Below are positions 21,220-25,722 of a stretch of DNA of 25,722 nt, piece by piece (position 1 is the first letter of the stretch; each line of letters starts with the position of its first letter). The DNA lies in NCBI GenBank assembly GCA_944385775.1, contig CALWYM010000087.1, positions 1 to 25,722 of the forward strand, written 5' to 3'. Below the pieces are notes generated by a model. The model ran no database searches and had not been told where the DNA came from. It worked only from the letters and a program-made list of their open reading frames with translations. The stretch comes from an uncultured Oscillospiraceae bacterium. GTDB lineage: Bacteria > Bacillota > Clostridia > Oscillospirales > Oscillospiraceae. A program made the position numbers and the translations under genes.

Positions 21220-21846
21220 TTGTATAAACCCTACGGCATCATACCGCCAATAATCACTCCGTTTGACAGTCAGGGCAGGGTTGACTGTGAAAGCCTTGTT
21301 AAGATGAGCCATTTTCTGGTGGAAAACGGTGTGCATGGTCTCTTCCCCTTCGGAACCACCGGTGAATTTTACGCCGTAAGCGATGAAGAGTATGTAGAGG
21401 CACTTAAAGCCGTGCGTGACTCTGTAAAGGGCAAGGTTGACCGCTATGGCAACCCCATTCAGCTTCTTGCCGGCTGCAGCGGGATAACAACCCGTGAGGT
21501 TGTTCACCTCACCCAGCTGGTTGAGAGGGTCGGCGGCTATGACGCTATAAGCGTTCTGACCCCCATGTTTATCGGTCAGACCCAGGCTGAGCTGTATACC
21601 CACTACAAGACTGTTGCCGAAAATACGTCACTGCCGGTTATTCTTTACAACAACAAGCCAAAGACGAACATAAACATTGACCCGGCTACGGTGTCACGGC
21701 TTGCCCATGATATAAAGAACATAATCGGAATCAAGGACTCCACCGGTGACATGACAAACTGCGCCGAGTACATAAGGCTCACCCGTGATTCGGGTGACAG
21801 CTTCAGTGTAATGATGGGCAGAGATACCATTATATATGCGGGACTG
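21220..21846 (+). pseudogene. DapA-family aldolase, C-terminus deleted
   Basis: The N-terminal two thirds of a dihydrodipicolinate synthase-family (class I) aldolase. Visible are GIIPPIITPFD at the N-terminus, the GTTGE motif at residues 45-49, Tyr143 in LYNNKPKT, the Schiff-base Lys172 in IGIKDSTGD and MMGRDTIIYAGL. Intact relatives run to about 290-300 residues. Here recognisable sequence stops near residue 209 at about base 21846, and the frame then reads unrelated residues to a stop at 21981. In another frame that stretch encodes part of a membrane transporter, so a deletion has joined two genes. The start is a TTG after AGAGAGGTG. Neighbours suggest a keto-sugar-acid aldolase or dehydratase role rather than lysine synthesis. 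Confidence 0.85.
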
Positions 21847-22792
21847 CGTTATCATGGTGGCGTCCTGCTTTATTCTTTCAGGCGCTCTCCAGAAAACTTC
21901 CCTCGTGGCAAACTTCCGTCGCTGGATGCTTGCCCATGCGACAAACGGCACGATCGTTGTCGCCATGTACCTGCTACGTAATGGTTCAGTTTGTGGCTCC
22001 TACGGCACTTGTCTCCATGCTTCTGCCCTTTATGAACGCTCTTGACAAGGATTCCAAGGTTCAGCCCTCTCACCTTCTGTTCCCGGGCGTTGTTACCGCT
22101 CACGCGGCACAGTCCTCTCTGCCTCTCGGAAATGCCCTTACAGGCTTCGTTATGACTAACGCCATTCTTGAGGCAAACGGCTGGACCGGACCCATGACCG
22201 GACCTATGACCGGACCTTTCAGCACAATTATTATTGCTCTCCCCGCCGGTATTGCTGTTTATCTTTACTACGTGTTTATCGGCTGGAAGCTCTATCCTGC
22301 CCGTGGCTATGACACCTCCGCAATTAAGGAGTACAAGGATAAGGAATCTACCCTTTCCAAGGGCAAGGAAAACTTTATTTACATCGTATTCGTCACCACT
22401 ATGGTGTGCATAGTTGTAAAGAGCCTCTGGGACGGTTTCCCGGTTGATCTTTACATGATAGCAATTATTGCCGACATTCTCCTCTGCCTGACCAAGGTTA
22501 TGAGCCCCATCGATGTCCGCAATTCCATGAATACCGATACACTGTTCATGCTGGTCGGAGTTCTGCCTCTTGCAACCGCACCACTGTGGGACTTGGCTAC
22601 GACGCCAGAGCATTCGCTATCGGCTGCTCCCTTATGGCTACCGCAGCAATGCTGACTCCTATGGGCTCACCTTCACTGTCCATCGCCTTCGGCGCCGGCG
22701 GATACACTCAGAAGGAGCTTTTAAAGGCAAATATCCCTGCCTTTATTATACACACGATCCTTCTTTACGTAATGCTTCTGCTTGTGTATTAA
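21843..22792 (+). pseudogene. SLC13/DASS-type permease, truncated and frameshifted
   Basis: Three pieces of one transporter lie in different frames. Piece 1 (21843-about 21970, frame of base 21836) reads VIMVASCFILSGALQKTSLV. Piece 2 (about 21972-22600, frame of base 21930) reads VQFVAPTALVSMLLPFMNAL, LLFPGVVTAHAAQSSLPLGN and the loop and helices up to FMLVGVLPLATA. Piece 3 (about 22584-22792, frame of base 22586) reads LGYDARAFAIGCSLMATAAM, LTPMGSPSLSIAFGAGGY and a last helix. The N-terminus is lost in the junction with the aldolase, and roughly 50-60 residues expected between pieces 2 and 3 are missing. The family imports dicarboxylates or other anions with sodium. Context suggests a sugar acid as the former substrate. 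Confidence 0.8.
22185..22220 (+). repeat. Three tandem 12-bp repeats in the permease remnant
   Basis: Three adjacent copies of ACCGGACCYATG (the last ending TTTC) encode TGPM-TGPM-TGPF at a loop of the permease. In-frame expansion by slippage is likely. Confidence 0.85.
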
Positions 22793-22803
22793 TTCCTTCT
22801 CTT

Positions 22804-22839
22804 CTTCCCCTGACCCTGTAAATTCCCGGTCAGGGGAAG
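22804..22839 (+). terminator. Hairpin after the permease remnant
   Basis: CTTCCCCTGACC pairs perfectly with GGTCAGGGGAAG across a 12-base loop. No T-run follows, so it may be a processing or partial termination site inside the former operon. Confidence 0.5.
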
Positions 22840-22870
22840 GATTTACCTAAACGAAAGGAGAATTATTTCC

Positions 22871-23854
22871 ATGTCAATGAAAACAACAATCGGTATCCGT
22901 ACCGCTACAACTGATGACTAGCTGTCCTTCATTCGTGAAATGGGTATTGAGTGGGTAGAGCTCAACGCAAAGGAGGAGGAGTGCGAGCCTGAAAATCTTA
23001 AGAAAATCAAGGAGCGCCTTGAGGGCTTCGGTCTTTCCATTGCTCTTGTTTCAGTAAATTCCCTTCAGAAAAATGATATTATCGACCTTAACCTTACAGA
23101 GAAAAACGGAAAGCCCGTTTCCAGAGACACTGAGATTGCAAGATTCAACCAGTTTGTAAGAAACGTCTCAACAATCGGCGTAAAGGTTGTATCCGTAGCC
23201 TGGCAGCGCAGCGGTCACAGAGCCGGTCAGTTTACAAGAGGCGGCGTTTCCGCCTATGCCGATATGGCTGAGATTGAAAAGATGCCCAACGATTATCCGA
23301 GAGAGTATTCCGAGGAGGAAATCTGGGAGAATTTTGAGTATTTCCTCAAGGAAATCACCCCCACCTGCGTGGAGTGCGGCGTGAGAATCGCCCTTCACCC
23401 CAACGATCCTCCGGTACCGTCCCTCTGCGGTGTAGGCAGCCTTATCTGGAATATGGACGGCTACCGCAAGGCCATCGCCATGGATCCTGCCGGCGTTGTT
23501 GGCGTTAAGCTCTGCGTTGGCTGCTGGCTTGAGGGCGGCAAGCAGTTCGGAGATATTTTAAGCGACATTAAGGAGCTTCAGGAGCAGAACAGAATCGTTT
23601 CCGTTCACTTCCGCAACGTAAGCTCCACTATCCCCTACTTTGAGGAGACTCTGTCCGAGGACGGCTACGCCAATATGTACGAGATTATGAAGCAGTTCAT
23701 AGTCACCGGCTATGACGGACCTATCTCCGTTGACCACGCCTTTAAGGGCTACCCTTCCGTCGGCGGCATGATCGGCGCTTTCGCCTATCCTACCGGTCAC
23801 ATGAAGGGCATGATGCAGGCCATCGAGATTTCCCTCGGAAAGCGTGACCACTGA
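22871..23854 (+). pseudogene. Mannonate dehydratase-like (UxuA family) gene with an in-frame amber codon
   Basis: A TIM-barrel enzyme of the UxuA/xylose-isomerase-like type, which would dehydrate D-mannonate or a related sugar acid to a 2-keto-3-deoxy product. The frame starts at 22871 after AAAGGAG and reads MSMKTTIGIRTATTDD, then TAG at 22919-22921, then continues LSFIREMGIEWVELNAKEEE without further interruption to a TGA. The expected residue is probably Gln, so a single C-to-T change explains the stop. Metal-site motifs are intact: ALHPNDPPVPSL, CVGCWLEGG, VHFRNV and SVDHAF. The only later start, ATG 22940, has no ribosome binding site and loses the first beta strand. TAG is used as a normal stop by the NlpC/P60 gene, which argues against recoding. 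The full frame would give 327 residues. Confidence 0.82.
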
Positions 23855-23918
23855 TAATTCCTATCGGAACGCACTGATACTGCCTTCTGTTTTCCTTTAT
23901 TTACGATTGCGACTTGTG

Positions 23919-23949
23919 GCAAAAACGGCGAGTAACTCGCCGTTTTTGC
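23919..23949. terminator. Strong bidirectional-type terminator after the dehydratase
   Basis: GCAAAAACGGCGAG pairs perfectly with CTCGCCGTTTTTGC around a three-base loop. The T-rich 3' arm makes it an efficient terminator of the aldolase-permease-dehydratase transcript. Confidence 0.88.
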
Positions 23950-24205
23950 TATATACGCCCATATGAACTTTTCCATGTTTTTGCCCTTTATATCACGTTT
24001 ATTTATATAAAATGTATAAATACGAAGAGACAAAGGGAAAGTTTTGTATTATAATAAAAGTGTACATTACGTTTCGCGTACTTTAAATTACGGAAAATGC
24101 CCCAATCCGGAGGTACCGGATATGTTTGCGGCAGAAGAAAAATCACCCGGACAGAGGTTTTTTCTCTAAAGCCATGTGGGACGTAGATCAAAGAGGAGGA
24201 CTGAA
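23950..24205 (+). promoter_or_regulatory. Promoter and leader of the alpha/beta hydrolase gene
   Basis: A perfect TATAAT (24050-24055) preceded at 17 bp by a weak -35 GAGACA (24027-24032) should start a leader of about 145 nt. The leader contains the hairpin ATCCGG/CCGGAT (24105-24121), which overlaps a GGAGG site, and then a 15-codon open frame at 24122-24169. Confidence 0.6.
24122..24169 (+). CDS. Possible 15-residue leader peptide
   Basis: ATG to TAA encoding MFAAEEKSPGQRFFL. GGAGG lies eight bases upstream but is partly inside a six-base-pair hairpin that ends exactly at the start codon. The frame ends 36 bases before the hydrolase start. There is no known relative, and translation is speculative. 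Confidence 0.3.
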   Translation: MFAAEEKSPGQRFFL

Positions 24206-25126
24206 ATGAGAAAAACAATTAATCCGGGAAAAAGTCGGAGAACCATTAATATGCATGACGAGATTGTTTTCTCCCATGTGAAGGATTTAAAGGGCAACCC
24301 TCTGGACCTTACCATGTCAGTAATGGTACAGAACGGCAACGCAGAAATGCGTCTTGCCACCGGTCGTGACGACGAAACCGATCTTGAGCCAAAGCCCCTT
24401 ATAGTATGGATAAACGGCGGCGGCTGGCGCGGCGTTCCCCATAACCTTATGGCGGCCGAGCTTACTTACCTTGCGGACAACGGATACGTCGTCGCCTGCA
24501 TTTATTACAGAAGTTTCAACGAGGGACACTATCCTGACCAGCTTATCGACTGCAAAACTGCCGTAAGATTTTTGCGCGCCAACGCTGAAACATACAATAT
24601 TGACCCGAAGCGAGTGGGTGTTATGGGCAGAAGCGCCGGAGGACACCTGTCTTCCCTCATGGCGATGAACCTGCCGGGCTACGATACAGAGGAGTGGGGC
24701 GATATGCCAAGCACCGTCTCCGCCTGCGTCGATCTTTTCGGTCCTACGGACCTTCAGGCTGCCTATGACAGAAGCGTCGCCTCCATTCCAAACCAGAGAG
24801 CCCAGCGCATTGAGGACATTGTAGAGGCAAAGCTTCTCGGCGGCGACATGGCTACCCTTCGTGACAGGTGCTACGACGCCAGCCCCATTAACCATATTAA
24901 CGATAAAATGTGCCCCATGCTTATTATGCATGGCGATCAGGACGCCGTCGTACCCTACTCCATGAGTGAAAATTTCTACAATAAAATTGTGGAAATGGGC
25001 TACGGCGACAGGGTGGACTTTATTACCGTCGAAAACGGCGGTCATGGCACCCGGGAGTTCTTCCAGCAGCAGACCAGGGACGAAATTCTGTCATTCTTCG
25101 ACAGAACCCTTAAGGTCATAAAGTAA
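24206..25126 (+). CDS. Alpha/beta hydrolase (esterase/acetylxylan esterase-like)
   Basis: A 306-residue serine hydrolase of the alpha/beta fold without a signal peptide, so probably cytosolic. The oxyanion-hole motif INGGGWRG lies at residues 69-76 (Asn in place of the usual His). The nucleophile elbow is GRSAG with Ser143, the acid is probably Asp246 in HGDQDAVVP, and the base is His280 in NGGHG. YYRSFNEGHYPDQLIDCKTAVRFL-type spacing (IYYR, FPDQ-like) matches the BD-FAE/hormone-sensitive-lipase-like esterases that deacetylate or de-esterify sugars. The ATG at 24206 has GAGGAGG six bases upstream; the longer GTG frame from 24176 is not supported. It has its own promoter and terminator and, unlike its upstream neighbours, is intact. 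Removing acyl groups from imported sugar derivatives is a plausible role. Confidence 0.88.
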   Translation: MRKTINPGKSRRTINMHDEIVFSHVKDLKGNPLDLTMSVMVQNGNAEMRLATGRDDETDLEPKPLIVWINGGGWRGVPHNLMAAELTYLADNGYVVACIYYRSFNEGHYPDQLIDCKTAVRFLRANAETYNIDPKRVGVMGRSAGGHLSSLMAMNLPGYDTEEWGDMPSTVSACVDLFGPTDLQAAYDRSVASIPNQRAQRIEDIVEAKLLGGDMATLRDRCYDASPINHINDKMCPMLIMHGDQDAVVPYSMSENFYNKIVEMGYGDRVDFITVENGGHGTREFFQQQTRDEILSFFDRTLKVIK

Positions 25127-25141
25127 CTTCACTTTTTTCCG

Positions 25142-25181
25142 GCAATAACGCCCTCAATATTGAGGGCGTTATTGCTTTTTT
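25142..25181 (+). terminator. Terminator of the alpha/beta hydrolase gene
   Basis: A perfect 17-bp palindrome (25142-25158 with 25159-25175, core GCCCTCAATATTGAGGGC) is followed by six T. Confidence 0.92.
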
Positions 25182-25190
25182 GTTGCATTT

Positions 25191-25218
25191 TTAACAAATT
25201 TAGCCCATTGTTTGTTAA
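25191..25218. promoter_or_regulatory. Inverted repeat upstream of the MBL-fold gene promoter
   Basis: TTAACAAA and TTTGTTAA, eight-base arms with a 12-base spacer, end about 18 bp upstream of the -35 box. A possible operator; the regulator is unknown. Confidence 0.35.
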
Positions 25219-25235
25219 TAAACATAGTCAAACTG

Positions 25236-25264
25236 TTGAAAATCATTAATATGTTCGATATAAT
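25236..25264 (+). promoter_or_regulatory. Promoter of the MBL-fold gene
   Basis: On the plus strand TTGAAA (25236-25241), 17 bp, then a perfect TATAAT (25259-25264). Confidence 0.8.
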
Positions 25265-25298
25265 AAGACCATGAAAAAACTTAAAGGAGGAAGTGCCC

Positions 25299-25722
25299 AT
25301 GGCAGAGGAAAAGAACCGTTCATACAGGAAGATAGACTCAATGGTATCGGGCAGGAAAAAGGCATGGCGGGAGGCGGAGAATCCGGTCAGGTTCGCCTAT
25401 GAAAAGCTTCTCCGTGAGCGTGACGAGACGGGCAGGGTTTACGAGGCTAACCCCTTTGTGGAGGTTTACGATTTACGTCACAATCTGTTCGGCATATATA
25501 ACGAGAGCCTTGACGGCTACGGAGACAGCTGGGTATTTGTAATAAAGGGCAGCCGTCGAGGGCTGGTTATTGATACCGGCTATGGTCTGGGAAGCCTGAA
25601 AGGGGTAATAAGGGAACTTCTTGGCTCGCTGCCCTACGATGTGGCGGTAACTCACAGCCATAACGACCACGCTTTGGGAAATTACCAGTTTCAGAATGTG
25701 TACTGCCATGAGTTTGAGGTCC
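25299..25722 (+). CDS. Metallo-beta-lactamase-fold hydrolase, C-terminus cut by window edge
   Basis: The first 141 codons are present. After a basic N-terminal region (MAEEKNRSYRKIDSMVSGRK) come strands typical of the fold: VEVYDLRHNLFGIYNE, WVFVIKGSRRGLVIDTGYG and then VAVTHSHNDHALGNYQF. The last contains the H-x-H-x-D-H metal-binding signature (HSHNDH). Substrates of this superfamily range from glyoxalase-type thioesters to lactones, nucleotides and RNA. Nothing seen here fixes the substrate, although a gene in this setting might act on a sugar-derived lactone or ester. The start has AAAGGAGG eight bases upstream and a strong promoter. The protein continues past 25722. Confidence 0.88.
   Translation, partial: MAEEKNRSYRKIDSMVSGRKKAWREAENPVRFAYEKLLRERDETGRVYEANPFVEVYDLRHNLFGIYNESLDGYGDSWVFVIKGSRRGLVIDTGYGLGSLKGVIRELLGSLPYDVAVTHSHNDHALGNYQFQNVYCHEFEV

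Noticed and set aside
21111..21227. 38-codon frame ahead of the aldolase as a leader peptide
   Set aside because: No ribosome binding site and no recognisable feature; it overlaps the aldolase start.
21870..22613. 247-codon minus-strand frame opposite the permease remnant
   Set aside because: Antisense to recognisable SLC13 sequence; the translation is His/Asn-rich without domain features.
22919..22921. TAG recoded as an amino acid
   Set aside because: The NlpC/P60 gene uses TAG as its normal stop and adjacent genes are also broken, so a nonsense mutation is the simpler reading.
24317..25045. 242-codon minus-strand frame opposite the alpha/beta hydrolase
   Set aside because: Antisense to a gene with an intact catalytic triad; it shows no motif of its own.

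Overview
This window looks like part of a chromosome from a Gram-positive anaerobe of the class Clostridia, most likely an Oscillospirales (Oscillospiraceae/Ruminococcaceae-type) gut bacterium. The evidence is a T-box leader before pheS, a large S-layer protein with N-terminal SLH domains, an IreB regulator, the Firmicutes lipoprotein-alr-endoA gene order, strong Shine-Dalgarno sites on almost every gene, and occasional TTG and GTG starts. The lineage is inferred from gene families, not from a marker-gene search. No tRNA, rRNA, CRISPR array or insertion sequence was recognised.

Layout. (1) 1-3900: a truncated nicotinate phosphoribosyltransferase (minus), a lone DUF6291-like phage-type gene (plus), a BrkB/YihY membrane protein overlapping an M20 (PepV/Sapep-like) dipeptidase, and a small BFD-type [2Fe-2S] protein (all minus). 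(2) 3970-6960: a 788-residue S-layer protein with its terminator, a leader of about 470 nt and a strong promoter. (3) 7149-10915: pheT and pheS behind a T-box. (4) 10923-13775: an apparent operon of lipoprotein, alanine racemase, EndoA/MazF endoribonuclease and exported hypothetical protein. The alr gene carries a 16-bp homopolymer. (5) 13807-15230: a glycerate kinase transcribed divergently from that operon. (6) 15231-18290: a three-gene surface glycosylation module (GtrX-like, GtrB-like, GtrA). (7) 18331-20956: an SH3b-NlpC/P60 peptidoglycan hydrolase behind a small conserved gene, then ireB and an unrecognised 186-residue protein. (8) 21220-25126, plus strand: a sugar-acid catabolic island with a DapA-family aldolase, an SLC13-type permease, a mannonate dehydratase-like enzyme and an alpha/beta hydrolase. 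The first three are broken by deletions, frameshifts and an in-frame amber codon, while the hydrolase is intact. (9) The window ends inside a metallo-beta-lactamase-fold gene.

Theme. Much of the minus-strand content concerns the cell envelope: S-layer, D-alanine supply, peptidoglycan hydrolysis, polyprenol-linked glycosylation and the PASTA-kinase target IreB. The most interesting regulatory signal is a set of WalR (YycF)-type direct repeats (TGTWAH-N5-TGTWAH). One perfect copy lies just upstream of the S-layer promoter, one near-match overlaps the -10 of the peptidoglycan hydrolase operon, and a second perfect copy lies further upstream of that operon. Together they suggest that one envelope two-component system controls both. 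The S-layer leader also contains an exact 9-nt complement of its own ribosome binding site. The clearest oddity is the concentrated decay of the sugar-acid locus.
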